Below are positions 10,953 to 25,100 of a stretch of 64,000 bases of DNA, piece by piece. The stretch is from Vitellaria paradoxa (taxonomy: Eukaryota > Streptophyta > Magnoliopsida > Ericales > Sapotaceae). The position numbers and the translations under genes are program-made. The stretch covers positions 13,965,167 through 14,029,166 of the forward strand of contig CM034236.1 of the NCBI GenBank assembly GCA_019916065.1. The letters are read 5' to 3'. The first letter of the stretch is position 1. Each line of letters opens with the position of its first letter. The notes under the pieces were generated by a model. The model had not been told where the DNA came from and did not search any database. It saw nothing but the letters and a program-made list of their open reading frames with translations.

Positions 10953-11170
10953 TTAAAAATAACACTTACCTCTTCTATTGCTTTGCTGCTAAGATTTGGA
11001 TGGAAAGTGACAATATTAATCATAAAAGTGAAAAATTATACTGAATATATCTTTCTTCTCATTAAAAATAACACTTACCTCTTCTATTGCTTTGCTGCTA
11101 AGATTTGGATGGAAAGTGACAATATTAATCATAAAAGTGAAAAATTATACTGAATATATCTTCTTCTCAT
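10953..11170. repeat. 109-bp tandem duplication
   Basis: AACACTTACCTCTTCTATTG starts at 10961 and at 11070. The copies are almost identical, including TTTGGATGGAAAGTGAC, with a one-base difference near the end. The high identity implies a recent duplication. Confidence 0.9.
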
Positions 11171-11555
11171 CTCTTAGTGATATATACACAAGACAAGGTT
11201 TATTTATATCTATACTATTATAAAAAGTCTGGATGCTTGGAAAATTTTTATTAGACACTTATATTTTTTATTTTCTAACAATTTCAATTATATCAATTAT
11301 ATTCCCTAATTAATGGTAATTACTCTCATATTCGTAATCGATTTTCAAGCAAACCAAATTATATCTAATTATATTATCTAATCTAATCAATGATGATTAC
11401 TCTCACATTTGTAATCAATTTTATACAAATCAAATTATATCTAATTATATTCCATTATTCTCATTTTCATAATCAATTGTTATTCAAGCTAAATTATATC
11501 CAATTATATTTCTTAATAATGATGATTTCGCTCCGATTATCCATCAAAAGCTTTC

Positions 11556-14500
11556 CAAATGTTCATGGATATCACTTGATATTTTTATTTAATCTACACT
11601 TCTATTTATCATATATTTCTTATTTTTTACTTTTTTATATTTTAATAAATTATTATTTAAAACGTAATAATAATAATTATTATTAAACAAAATATTATTT
11701 AATCTATACTTCTATTTATCATATAACTTCTTATTTTTTATTTTTTCTATATTTTAATAAATTTTAATTGAAAAGACAATAATTATTATTAAACAAAATA
11801 ATGAAAAAATTTAATCTATTAAATAAAGATTTTAATTTGTTAACAAAGAAGCATGTCCTTTATTATTTTTATTATTAGACGAAATAAGTATATATTTTAA
11901 ATCAAATTAAAATTATATATATTGTAATATTATTTACTAAAAAAATATCAAACAATATTAGAAATTAAAAAAATAAAATTGGCAATGGATAATGTAGAGA
12001 GACATGGTTATTTGAAATGATTTTATTTTTTAAATATTGCACGTATTATTCTTTTCAATTTTAAAATACAGAATTTAAATAATAAAAATTATAAAAATTA
12101 AAAATATTCATTAAATTAGGAGATATGGAAATAATAAGATAATTGTAGATAGAATTTAAAAGAAACAAAAATGCATAAAAATTTTAAAAAAATATTAACA
12201 AAATAATGCAAAAAAATAATATCCTATTAAATAAATATTTTAATAGGATAATTAACATTGATGTCACCTAATATTTTCTTATTTTTTATTTTTATATATT
12301 TTAATAAATTATTATTTAAAACATAATAGATATTATTATTATTAAAAATAATGCAACAAATAATTATAATTAACTATAAATACTATTATTGAACAAAATA
12401 ATGTAAAAACAAAATTAAAATATAATAAATATTATTATTAAAAAATAATACAAAAAAATAATTGGCCTATTAAATAAAGATTTTAATTTATTAACATCAA
12501 TTTATAACTATAATTATCTCAATTTATAATTATATAATCTAAAAAAAAATTAGTATTGAACATAATTGCCACTTACTCAAAATTTTATTCAAACTAAACT
12601 ATTCATTAATTAATTTTAATATTAATTAAATTCAATCAATTAGATAAATCCTAATAACATTTTTTAGATTAAAAATTTTATTAATCCGTATCTATTTAAA
12701 TTCTATCATATATTTAGATGACTATAAACAAAGAAAAGTATGCAAATTATTTTTGAATCATGATCATATAATTTTTATTATTATCTTAATTTGTATAAAA
12801 TATATGTATAAGTTGTAATAAAATTGGATAATTTCAATAAATCAATACCAAATAGTTGATATTATTAGATTAAATAATATATTCTTCTTTGAAATAAAAT
12901 ACGAATTTACATAAAATTTTAATATGTATAGCATGTTTAAAAAAATATATAAAATAGTATTCACATTTAAAAAAAAATTATTAGAATTTTATTATGATAG
13001 TTTTTGTTTATAATTAACATGGCTAGTAGGGAGGAAGTGTGTAAAGCATAATATTATTTGTTAATTTCTTTTTGATCTTAAAAATGTGAATGAGTTTGCT
13101 ATATTTATTTTTATTGGATGATATTCCTTTATATTGAAATTAATTTTTTTGTTTATACATTTATTTTTAACTTATTTTTTAATTTATTCATTAAAATATA
13201 TCAAGTATGACTTTTTAGATTTTATTCTATTTTTTAATATGATTGTTAATATAGATTTTTAAATTTTATTATATATTTCATTATTGATAAATTTTTAATT
13301 TTTCTGTATATCAGATTTCAGGGAAAGCTTATTCTTTGTTATATTTCTCAATTTATTCATTCAAAAATACAAGGTATGATTTTTTTAAATTTTATTATAA
13401 TTCTTTAATGTGATTATTTAAATAATTTTTTTAATTTTTATTTTATTTTTATTTAATGTGAAAATATTATTGTATGACTAATGATAAAAAATTATCAAAG
13501 CATTATAAAATTTCATATTTCAATTTTGTTAACCTTTTTAGAGGGCAAAAACTGAAATATTTCCTTATATTAATAAAATATTATATTTATTTTTATTAGA
13601 TAATATTTTTTTAAAATTATTTTTTGTTTATGTATTTATTTTTTGACTTTTTTATTCATTAATTCAAATATATAAGATCTGATTTTTTAGATTTTATTTT
13701 ATTTGTTAATGTTATTTTTAATTGAATTTTTATCATATTTTGTATTATTGATAAAATTTAAAATTTTTTTATGTATTATATTACAATGAAAGCCTCTTAT
13801 TTGACTTATTTTTCAATCTGTTTATTCAAATAGACAAAGCATGATTTTTTTAAATTTATTATATTTCTATTTAATTTGATTTTTACTGTGACTTTTTAGA
13901 TTTTATTAAAATTTTCATTATTTCTAAAATTTTTAATTTTTTATACTAAATATTGAATGCTATTTAAATTCTATCTTAATTTATAATTATTAATTAGAAT
14001 TCTATTTGATTGGAGACTATGGTTAATCTAATTATATTTAACAAAAACATAGTGTATTTTATGTAAATATTAATTTATTTAATTAATATTTATTAGATTA
14101 TGTAATATATTTTTATCTGAAATAGAATACAAATTCACATTAAATTTTATTACACAAAGTAAATTAAAAAAAAAGGTATAAAATAGCAATTAGTAATAGG
14201 TATGAAGTTGTATGTAAAATTTTTATTTCTTTGAGGTGTGATTCCTGTTTTTGAATGGATTTTGAACCAATATATTTTAAAAGCAAATCAAATGCGTTGT
14301 TGTGTGTTTTGCTTTTAAAATGCAATGTTACAAAAATGAATTGGATTTAAAGAAAAATCTAACCTAGCATTTATTAAATTATGAAAATTGTTTTTCACAA
14401 AATCTTTGATAGTTGTAGTGGGTGGAAATCATTACTGTGGCGAAATTAATTTTATACTGTTTAATAAAAGTATATTTTTATTTTTTCTAATTTTGTGAAT

Positions 14501-17284
14501 CGGCCAATAAAATGAAGTAATGTAAATATTATGGACATACATTATATGAAATTTCATTTCAGATTTGATTTTTCACTAAATCAGAAAGAGTTCATTATTC
14601 CAAGTTGAAATTCTCTCTTAAATATGGTATGAAGATGTAAATAAAATAAAAAAAATCAACGTAAAAAGGATATAAAGATACTACCATAGATTTATTTATT
14701 AAAATTATTTTATAATTTAACCTTTTGTTATTTTTTAATTTAAATGTATAAAAGAAATAACATATATTGATGTAGATTTATTTATTAAAATTATTTAAAA
14801 TTTTTACTTTTCATTATTTTTTAATTTAAATGTATAAAAGAAATAGCATACGCTATTTTGAATTTATTTATTAAAATAAATTTTAATTTTTATTATTTTT
14901 TAATTTATATATATAAAAAATAGCATACACGTGAGTATATATACACATATACACAAAAGTTTACACTATTAGCATAACAAATATTATGTGCATATGAATA
15001 TAGGAATATCGATAGAATAAATTAATGCGAAAAAACATGATTTTCAAATCTAAAAAATTAGAGTTAAATTATTAAGACTTGATTTTTTTGTAATCACAAA
15101 CTCCATGACCGTTATAAATGTGAAAAAAGTGTCTAAGACATAGCTATTATTATATACATATATATACACATTAATGATTAAACTCGTGCTATGTATTGAT
15201 TTGTTATATTATACATTTATTTTAATTTTTAATTAAACTTTATGTTGTAATCACTTAAAAAATAATTTTTATTAAATTATATGCGAAAAATAATTAAGCT
15301 ATTAAATAAAGATTTAATTTATTAAAATAAGTTACCTATATAATTAATTTATTTTTACTAATTAAAATATTACTTGATAAATAAATTATTATCACTTAGT
15401 TATATTCATCAGGCATATGAATGATTTGAAATATTATGTTAAATTAGAAATGTAAAATAATAAAAATTTAAAAATTAATTTATTACATTATTTTTGTTTT
15501 CCTTTTTATAATTAGTAATAAATATTAGGAGAATATCAAATAAATTAAAAATAACTATAAAAAGAGATTTTTACTGAAATTTAATACACAAAAAGTTTAA
15601 ATTTTAACAATAATAAAAAATATAATAAAATCTTAAAAATATGTCAACAATCACTTTAAAAAAATACAATAAAAATTAAAAAAATCATATCATTTACTTT
15701 GTAAGAACAAATTGAAAATTATAGTAAATAGTAGACTTTCTTTGTGATACACAAAAAAAAAAAAAAAATAAATTTTATCAATAATGAAAAATACAATAAA
15801 TTTTAAGAACTAATGTTAACAGATTTATCAAAAAAAAGAAAAAACTAATGTTAACAGTCACATTAGAAAGTAGAATAAAATTTAAAAAAGTCATATTTTA
15901 TATATTTTAACAATCATGTTAAAAGATATAATAAAATCAGAAAAAGTCAAATCTTATATATTTTAATGAATCAATTAAAAAATAAATCAAAAAGTAAATA
16001 CATAAGCAAAAAAAAAAATACAAAAATAAAAAATAATTTCAATACAAAAGAATACCAACTAATAAAATATATATAGCAAACTCATTCTCAATCTTAGCGA
16101 CTCAAAAGAAACTAACAAACAACCACTCTCAGTCATGTTAGTAATAAGTAAAAGCTGACATAATAAAATTTTAATAATTTTTTTTTGGTGTGAATGCTAT
16201 TTTATATATTTTTTAATTGTTATGTGCATTAGAATTTCACATGAATTCATATTTTATTTCAGATAAGATATATTACCTAATCTAACAAATATCAAATTAA
16301 CTTATTCATTGAAAGTGATTAATCAAAATTACCCAATCATTTATTAAAATATAAAAAAATAAAAAATTATATAATAATTAAGTGAATACATTAAGCGATA
16401 TTAATGAACATTCTACTTTGAATAGAATTGTGAATAAGGAGTAATTATATACAATACTAATTTTTTAAATTATATAATTATAAATTAATTTTAATAAATT
16501 AAATTATTTATTTATCAGGATAATTATTTTTTGTAATATTTTGTTTAATAATAATTATTATTATCGTTTAAATAATATTTTATTAAGATATAGAAAAAAA
16601 TATACATGTTATTTGTTAATAAATTAAAATATTTATTTATTATCTAATAAAATAAAATTTAAATTTTTATAATTTATTAAAATATAAAATAGAAGAAAGA
16701 AGTTTTATGATAAATACAACTTAGATTTAAATAGTGCCAATTATTTTTAATTTTATTAAATTCATTAATTTTTAATTTATCCATAAAATAAGAATAGTAT
16801 TTGTTTTGATTTTTAATTCAAAAAATCTAATTAGGATTTATCTAATTAGTAGAATTTAATTAGTATTAAAATTAATCAATGAACATTCGAGTTTGAATAA
16901 AATTATAAATAAGTGGTAATTACGTACAGTATTAATTTCTTTTAGATTATATAATTATAAATTAAGATAATTATAATTATAAATTGATGTGAATAAATTA
17001 AAATCTTTATTTGACTAAGATAATTATTTTTTGCATTATTTTGCTTAATAATAATTTTTATTATGTTTTATTTTTTCATTATTTTGTTTAATAATAATTA
17101 AATATAATTATTTTTTACATTATTTTTAATAATAATATTTATTATGTTTTAAATAATAATTTATTAAAATATAGAAAAAATAAAAAATAAGAATTTGTTT
17201 TAAATAATAATAAAAAATAAGAAATTATATGATAAATATAAGTGTAGATTAAATAAAAATATCAAGTGATATTTATAAACATTC
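11556..17284. mobile_element. Giant imperfect palindrome, foldback-type element
   Basis: The left arm (about 11556-13450) is the reverse complement of the right arm (about 15560-17284). Paired landmarks include 11556-11617 with 17221-17284 (ATATCACTTGATATTTTTAT), and 12275-12620 with 16870-17192, which align over more than 300 bases. Others are 12880-13020 with 16150-16330, 13080-13260 with 15900-16100 (GAGTTTGCTATAT), and 13256-13330 with 15730-15810. Modules also recur as direct copies within an arm, for example near 12890 and 14090, and near 13098, 13577 and 13790. Complex inverted arms with internal sub-repeats are the hallmark of foldback elements. The middle, about 2.1 kb, has no credible coding frame. 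Exact ends and a target duplication were not found. A pair of one AT-rich element inserted in opposite orientations is the alternative. Confidence 0.6.
14687..14940. repeat. Three tandem copies of an 86-bp unit at the palindrome centre
   Basis: TAGATTTATTTATTAAAATT starts at 14687 and 14773, with a third, more diverged copy at about 14859. Each copy continues into TTATTTTTTAATTTAAATGT. Confidence 0.8.
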
Positions 17285-17532
17285 TAATTTAAATAAATTA
17301 AAAATTGTGAATAAGTAGTAATTATATAAAATACTAATTTATTTATAAGATAATTAAAATAATTATAATTAAGTGTCACGTATCACAATAATATATACAA
17401 TGCATGAGTCATAATCGTAGCATATAAGTGTAAGATAGTATAATTAGGTGACACGCGTCATAACTGGAGTGTAAATTAGGTTCAAGTTAGGTTCTACGTG
17501 AAATAGCGGCATTATCAGACTATACTTAAAAA

Positions 17533-17580
17533 ATATATATATATATATATATATATGTATATGTATGTATATGTATATAT
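17533..17580. repeat. TA-rich microsatellite
   Basis: A TA run grades into TATG units. It lies just outside the palindrome. Confidence 0.9.
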
Positions 17581-17584
17581 AATA

Positions 17585-20500
17585 AAATTTCGATCTCATT
17601 GGATCCTCCTATTAAAAAAAAAAAATATCTACAATGAGCTTAACAATTGGCGGCTATTTAACCGTCTAACCTTATTATTTCTATTAGATGCATATAGACC
17701 CAACTAAATAGATTATTACAAAATTAGTCTTATCATATATGTTTTATTTTTAACTTGATTCTAACCCCATTTTTTTAGCAAAAATAAAATAAAATTAATG
17801 TATACTTAATGTACAGGAATATCCCATCTTATTGTTGTTAACTCTTTGATGTCTGGATTTGCTACTTCCACTGCTATTTTTAGAACAGCTTAAAATTGCC
17901 GTAACAAAGACAGATCCCTCCTTGCATGAAACTAGACTATTCCAACAGGAGATTGAAGTAGAGGAGAAGGGACATGGTTCGTGGGTATTTCCGCTCGGAC
18001 TTTGTGGGGTCTTTCATCCTATCATATTCACGGAAAGTAGATTATTAATCAACTTTTGCTTTATACTGGTAATTCAATTATGTGAAATCGAATGATTTCT
18101 GATATCAATAAATACAGAAGATGCTTGTAACAAAGAAATTGATGCATTGAATTCAACGGAGTAAATCCTCTTCTTGAATGGCACGAGGTTGAAGATATAT
18201 TAGCCCATTACCTTGAGCCTTTTCCTATGAAGAAAACAAAATTAAAGGACAACAACCTGACAGGCAGACAAGCTAGCATGCTCGTATGAAAATTAAATGT
18301 AATCATGGAGAGTGTTAGCACTGTCAAGCACAATAATTGAATGAAAGGGCTGGGTACCCTTTGGATTTGAAATTAAAAAATCTTAGCAAATACCCAGTAT
18401 GAAAAAACTTAAAAGAAATAATCTATAATAGGTCTACAATACTCAATTTTAGATTAGATCTAAAATTTTGTGGATCCAATATGAAAACTAAGAAAATAAT
18501 CTACAAGGAGACACAAAGTTATTAACTAGAGAAACTCCTTTAGCATAGAAGAAAAACCAAGGACTTTAATGCACATTAGACTTTAAAAAAAAAAAAAAAA
18601 TTCACTATGAACCAAAAGTTTCAATGATCTCAATTGAAAAATTACAAAATTTCCCAATCAAAATACCCCTTGATTTATTTAATTTAAATCTATTTATCCT
18701 TACTTGCTTAGACACTTATGTTGCACCTCTTTCGTAAAATTTCATTTTGATCCAACCATAATAAAGGCGTTCTCCCAATTTAGACTCCAGCCTTAGATCT
18801 AAGATTCAAGAATTATAATGATTTTTCAAATAAATCTTCTCAAAGATGCTTGGATAATATAAATTTGATGGCCTCTCTCGCAAGCAGATCCATGAAAGTT
18901 CGAGGGCACAAGCTGCGAGCGAAATATTCTAGAATTTGAGATCGCAAACTTTGTAGGCACTTCGCAGGCGCAAACTTCTATTTCTTTGCTGGGGAAGTGT
19001 TCTAGAAATTCAACCCTTTGTATAGCTAGTTTTCATGGGCATTTCACGAGTAAGGTTAGGTCACGAACCTCTTGCAAACTTTTTGCGAAGCACAAAAACC
19101 TCTTGATCGAGTTTGATCGTGAACGTCTTGTAAACTTCTTATGAAGCATAAAAACCTCTTGATTGAGTTTGATCAAACGGCCAACCAGAAAATCTAGAAA
19201 AGCAAACACAGATACAAATTCAACCTAGGTTTGGATGTCCCTCCAAACACTAGCCTCATCCAAACACCCATTTGAATTAAGTATCAAATACCTTATATTT
19301 AAAACTTTAAATTAATGTTACTTTAATATAAATTTGTAAAATTATATTAGGTGAATATCGAGCCTATGTATTATTTTGAATTTCATTTATTATCTTTTTA
19401 ATTTTCTTTTTTTCAAAGCAAGACAAGTGTGGTAACTCATTTTCATCCCCACTTAGATGGCCAAAAATTTAAGATTATCACTTCCTTTGTCACCTCAGTC
19501 AAGTCAACAAACAAGTCGGCAACAATATTTAGGGCCGAGGTTGCATGGTTGGTGGGTAGCTTTCATAATCCAATGTCTATATCTTAAATCTTTCTTTGAG
19601 AGAAGTAGTTGGTGTGTGGCCTCGGGAGCACTAGTATTGCGCAGATGTGTTCGAGACATCGGGTCGAGAATTATTAAATTAAAATTTTATAATTTAAATT
19701 TATTCACATATTTTTAATTTGAAAAAAGTATGAACATATCTGAATCATTTGATTTTAATTTAATTATCCTTGACTTCATAGTTACTAAGCAAGGCATCAC
19801 CCTCCCTCTATTTTTTGGCGCTTGACCTATACAATTACTATACAATGACTTAAAATATTAATATCAATGATGTACCATGTTGTTCATTTTATTTTATTTT
19901 AATAGTTACTAGGTACATTTTGAATATTAATAGCAGTGATATACTACTTGCCAAATTGTCAATCACACGCAAGATACCAACTACTTAGGATTTAATAGAA
20001 TTTGTTTTGAGAATTCTCCTTTAGTGTTTGATTGAGATAAAGTATATAAAATTAAATGGAAATGTTTATTTTTAACATGAATTGGACACCAATAATGTGA
20101 TATTACAGTGCCTTAATTATTATTAACAAAAATATAATAATATATTTCAAATCATTGTTATTGAGCTAACTAATCAAAGAAGTAATTGATCAAATTGATT
20201 GCTTAATTAATTTTTAAAAAAGAAAAAATAATTGATATATATACAAAACAATTAATTTATAAGATAAGTTAAAATATAAAAACAAATAAAGATAATAAAA
20301 TAATTTTCATTTTTATGTTTATTTGTTAAAAATTAAACTAAATATTTAAATAATTTAAAATTAAATGGGAGAAGGCAAATTTTTGGTATTATAATATTTT
20401 TTGAATAAAAGATTAAAAAAATTGTGAAGTTTGCTTTTATTAGTTTTATAAGTATAACAATTGTATCAAAGTTCTTTCAATAGTGCTTAAAAAAATTGGT

Positions 20501-20930
20501 TTCTTAAAATATACCTATTATTAAAATTAAAATAAATTAATTATCAAATACGTTGTTTTTAAAATTTAATTAAATATCATTTTAGTTAAATTTATAAAAA
20601 ATTTAAATTGAATGAGTGTTGAGTTTATATTTATTTTGAATTTCAAAAGATATTAATTTTTTTCTCCAAAACAAGAATAAGAAAGTGAAAGAAAAATATG
20701 TTGTTGGGCAATCATAAAGGATAGAAATTAAATAAAATAAAAATTAAGGGCTATTTAATTACTTATAATTTATTATGTATGAAGGGTCAAAAATTATATT
20801 GGGGGACCACCATAACATATGATACTCCCTCATCTCTTAAATTGCTAAAATGAAGAAGGAAGAAATCTCCACTACTTTGACCTTTCTCCTCCCACTATCT
20901 CCACTTCATGATATAAAGAATATGGTGGGA
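17585..20930. other. Intergenic DNA, no supported gene
   Basis: No coding pattern is convincing. Short open frames at 17859-18095 and 19457-19717 have no recognisable domain, and I do not call them. The section 18840-19180 is more GC-rich, with a small repeat annotated separately. The rest is AT-rich. Confidence 0.5.
19065..19176. repeat. 56-bp tandem duplication
   Basis: GAACCTCTTGCAAACTT at 19065 recurs as GAACGTCTTGTAAACTT at 19121. The remainder (AAAACCTCTTGATCGAGTTT) also matches. Confidence 0.8.
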
Positions 20931-20934
20931 TCTA

Positions 20935-21130
20935 CGTCTATTATATAAAGAAAAAAAAAGTATGCTTCGAAGAATCTCGAGATATATATATTTATTTATT
21001 TATATCTTTGTCTAGGGCTTTCTCTTTCTTTTCGATTTTTCTTTTCTTCTACTGGAACCCAATATTAACTTGAGCGTCGGAGGGTTTTCGATTGTCTACC
21101 GCCGGTCGGATCTCTAATATTATTTCTTCT
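20935..21130 (+). mobile_element. Possible Tat-type LTR remnant
   Basis: A TATATAAAG box near 20941 is followed about 120 bases later by TTAACTTGAGCGTCGGAGGG and then CTACCGCCGGTCGG. From memory, a segment of this type (ACTTGAGCGTCGGAG followed by a CCGCCGG motif) marks the R/U5 part of many plant Tat-lineage LTRs. A similar segment occurs at about 52670 in this window, before a Tat-type primer site. No matching internal region lies nearby. Confidence 0.35.
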
Positions 21131-21812
21131 GTAGTGTTATTTACAGAAGTGTTATTTATAGGTTCCATAAAGGAGATGGAAGGAAAGGTCTACACTAGAG
21201 AGGGCGTGTGATTTTTTTCCTCTCCAATGCATACTTAAAGTAATTATTTAAATATTCTTTTGGGTATATGAAATGAGTAATTATATTATTATTATAATTA
21301 TTTTTATTTTTGTAAAAAAAAAATAGAATAGTAAAGTTAATTTTAAGATACATAAAATGAGAAAAAGATGACAGATTTGAAGTACATTTATAAGATTTCT
21401 AATGGGCAAAAATGAAATAAAGGGGTAGTTTTAAAATCTCACTCTATCTCTAACCCTCGCCCAAACACCATTGCTGTCGCTGAACTTACCACTGCCAAGG
21501 CATCACCATTGTTGAACCCACCGCTGCCAGAACGCCATCACTGTTAAACCCACAGAGTAGAGAGTAGCTAAGCTAAGGTTTATAAACAAGACATTTCGCT
21601 ATAATCAATGGACAAACATGTAGAGCCACCAAACTCCATCTCCCCAACAATGTGCCTAGAGTTTCGATTTTGCCATTAAAATACCCTTCGAACTTTGTAG
21701 ATATATAGTCTCCACATCCATTGCCCTACAAAGAAAAAAAGTCTCGATCTTTTGCACCTGTCTATACTAAATAGCCAAAATCAGACCAGGCAAACGAGAC
21801 TTGGACTCTTAA

Positions 21813-22120
21813 TGACGTAGCTCGGCTACGAAGGAACAAGAAAATAAAGAAAAACGAAAAAGAAAGGCTAAAAGAAATATTCTAGGGTTTCAATATCATC
21901 CAATCTGTCTAAAAATAATAACTAAGGTGCTATTTATAGGCACCAATAGAAAACCTTAACCCTAATAGATAAATCCAAAACAAATACAATGAAATAAATA
22001 AACTAATAATAATCCAAAAATATAATTAAATAAATAAACTAATAGTAATAAAAATCATCATTGGGCTTAAGCTTCCTATCTCGTCTAGGCCTAAATATGA
22101 GCCTACTCCATGGTCCATCA
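21813..22120 (-). repeat. 3' LTR of the chromovirus
   Basis: This matches 28243-28550 along its length. On the minus strand it starts TGATGGACCATGG and ends GCTACGTCA. The purine-rich AACCCAAGGAGAA just inside it (22121-22133) is the likely polypurine tract that primes plus-strand synthesis. Confidence 0.92.
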
Positions 22121-25100
22121 TTCTCCTTGGGTTGAAAAGAACTCTGCTCGGAAAAGTGGGAGGAAAGGTAGCCATCCAACAATGAAGGATCCAAATGACG
22201 AAGATCATCCTCCAGTATCCAAGTAGCAGCAGAATCAGGACGACCATGCCATTTGACAAGGAAGCGACGAAAACCACCATCTCGAGAAGTCACGAACTCA
22301 TCATCAAGGATAGTGTCCACTATCTCATTAGAATACTGTAACGAAGGCACAAAGGGTGCACCTTTGCTAGCTCCACTTGCAAACACACTAGAAGGCAAAG
22401 CAGAAGGCTCAAAAGTGCCTCGGTAAGGTAGCAGATCTTCTACATTGAAAACAGGACTAATATCAATGTCATTAGGCAAATCAAGAAGATATGCATTAGA
22501 TCCCGGCCTACGAATGATAGAATAAGGGCCCTATAGCTCTTGCATAAAGTTTTTTTGAAAATGTTTTTGGAATTCTTTCAGGACGAATGCGAACCATGAC
22601 ATATTCACCAACATTAAATTCCCTAGATCTACGATGCACATCAGCAGCTAGTTTATATTCTTCATTACTTAGAGAAATCTTTTGCCTAATCTCAGCATGC
22701 AAGTCATGGATGTGTTTTGCAAAGTTTTCTGCAGGTTCAGACACACGCATATGAGGTGGCAAAGGAACAAGATCAATGGGTGTGGGGGGTGAGTAGCCAT
22801 TAACAATTTGAAAAAGACTTTTACCAGTTGAACGGTTAGCAGAATTGTTATAAGCAAACTCAGCTGTTGGCAAAATTAAATCCCAAACATCTTGTTTTAC
22901 CCCAACCAAACATCTAAGCCTATCGCCCAAACTACGATTAACAACCTCAGTTTGACCATCAGTTTGAGGATGAAAAGCAGATGAAAATTTCAACGTAATT
23001 CCAAACAATTTCAAAAGAGTTTTCCAAAAATAGCTGACAAATTTCACATCCCTATCAGATACAATAGTGGAAGGCAAACAATGCAATTTAACAACTTCTT
23101 TAAAGAATAATTTAGCAATATGGGAAGCATCATTGGTTTTGTTACACGGAATAAAATGTGCCATCTTAGAAAACCTATCAACCACAACCAAAATAGAATC
23201 ATGCCCTCTAGCAATCCTAGGCAATCCAAGAACAAAGTCCATGCTAACATCCTTCCAAGGTTCATGAGGAACAGGTAAAGGAGTATATAAACCGGTGTTT
23301 TGTTTCTTAGCCTTAGCTAACTGACATGTTCGACATTGTGCAACTATCCTAACAATATCTTTTTTCAGAGACGGCCAATAAAATCTATCTTCAACCAATG
23401 CAATGGTTTTATCCCTCCCAAAATGTTCAGCTAAACCACCTGCATGCATCTCCCAAATTAACAAATCCCTAAGTGATGTTCGAGGTATGCACAATTTAGT
23501 CACTTTAAACAAATAACCATTTTCAACAAGAAAGTCAACATACTCATGACGGTTACCTTTACTAACTTCATCATAAATAACACCAAAGTCAGGACATGTA
23601 GAATACTCATCCTTCAATCTATCAAACCCAATGACATGGGCACTCATACGATGAAGTGTAACAGTTAATCGACTAAGTGCATCGGCAACTTTGTTTTCAA
23701 TACCAGCACGATGGTTAATCACAAAAGAATATTCATTCAAAAATTCAACCCTCTTAGCATGTCGAGCATTCAATTTCTTTTGTGAGTTTAAATATCTTAA
23801 AACTTGGTGGTTAGAAAACAACACAAATTCAGTAGGCAACAAAAAAAACCTCCAAAAGCGAAGACTTTGCACTATAGCATAAAATTCTTTATCATATGTA
23901 GAATATCATCTTTTAGCATCATTGAGTTTTTCACTAAAAAAAGCTATAGGGTGACCTTCTTGACTTAAGACACCACCAATACCTACACCTGAGGCATCAC
24001 AAGCAACCTAAAAAACTTTAGTAAAATCAGAATGTCTCAAAACAGGTTCCTCAATCATTTTTACCTTGATTTCTCTAAATGCCTGGCTAACAGCATTAGA
24101 CCATTGAAACTCCGCATTTTTAAATATTCTGTGATAGGAGCCATAATGGTGCTAAATCCCCTAATAAATCTCCTATAGAAAGAAGCTAAACCATGAAAAC
24201 TACGAGCCTCAGTGACAGATTTTGGTTCAGGCCACTCCCTAATAACTCTAACCTTTTCGGGGTCAGCTGAAATGCCATGTTTAGACACAATAAAGCCTAA
24301 GAAAAGCACATGTGGTTGCATGAAAGAACACTTCTTAAGGTTAACATAAAGTTTAGCCTATCGCAGAGTGAGAAAAACCTGTCGAAGGTGTTCTAAATGC
24401 TCTTCTTTGGATTTGCTATAGATCAATATGTCATCAAAGTAGACCACCAAAAATTTCCCAATGAAAGGCTGTAGGACATGGGTCATAACTCTCATAAAAG
24501 TACTAGGAGCATTAGACAAACCAAAAGGCATGACTAACCACTCAAACAAACCATCTTGTGTTTTAAATGCAGTTTTCCATTCATCCCCTGGCCTAACACA
24601 AATTTGACTGATAACCACTACACAAATCTATCTTAGAGAACCAACTAGAACCAGCTAATAGATCCAACATATCTTCCAGGCGAGGGATAGGAAATCTATA
24701 TTTGATTGTAATCTTATTAATGGCTCTACTATACACACACATTCTCCAAGATCAATCTTTCTTAGGTGTCAACAAAGCTGGCACCGCACAAGGACTAAGG
24801 CTATGCTTAACAAATCCTCTCTCTAAAAGTCCTTTTACTTGCCTATTCAACTCCTCTCTCTCTTTAGGATTCATCCTATAATGTGGAAGGTTAGGAAATT
24901 GAGAACCTGGAACTAAATCTATAGCATGATGGATGTCTCTCAAAGGTAGTAGTTCACTAGGTAACTCATTGGGCACCACATCAATAAAATCATCTAGTAA
25001 TTTCATCACTTCCAAAGGAACATCAGTAATTGAAGAGTCAGATGAAATTTCTTTTGCTACTAAAGCTAAGCACATACCAATCTCAATTCCCTCTCTCTCA

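Noticed and set aside
11209..11230. TCTATACTATTATAAAAAG, like a plant Helitron 5' end
   Set aside because: No matching 3' hairpin with CTRR end was found, and the motif is AT-rich enough to arise by chance.
18120..19720. Short frames and GC-rich patches between 18 and 20 kb
   Set aside because: There is no splice-consistent structure or recognisable protein.
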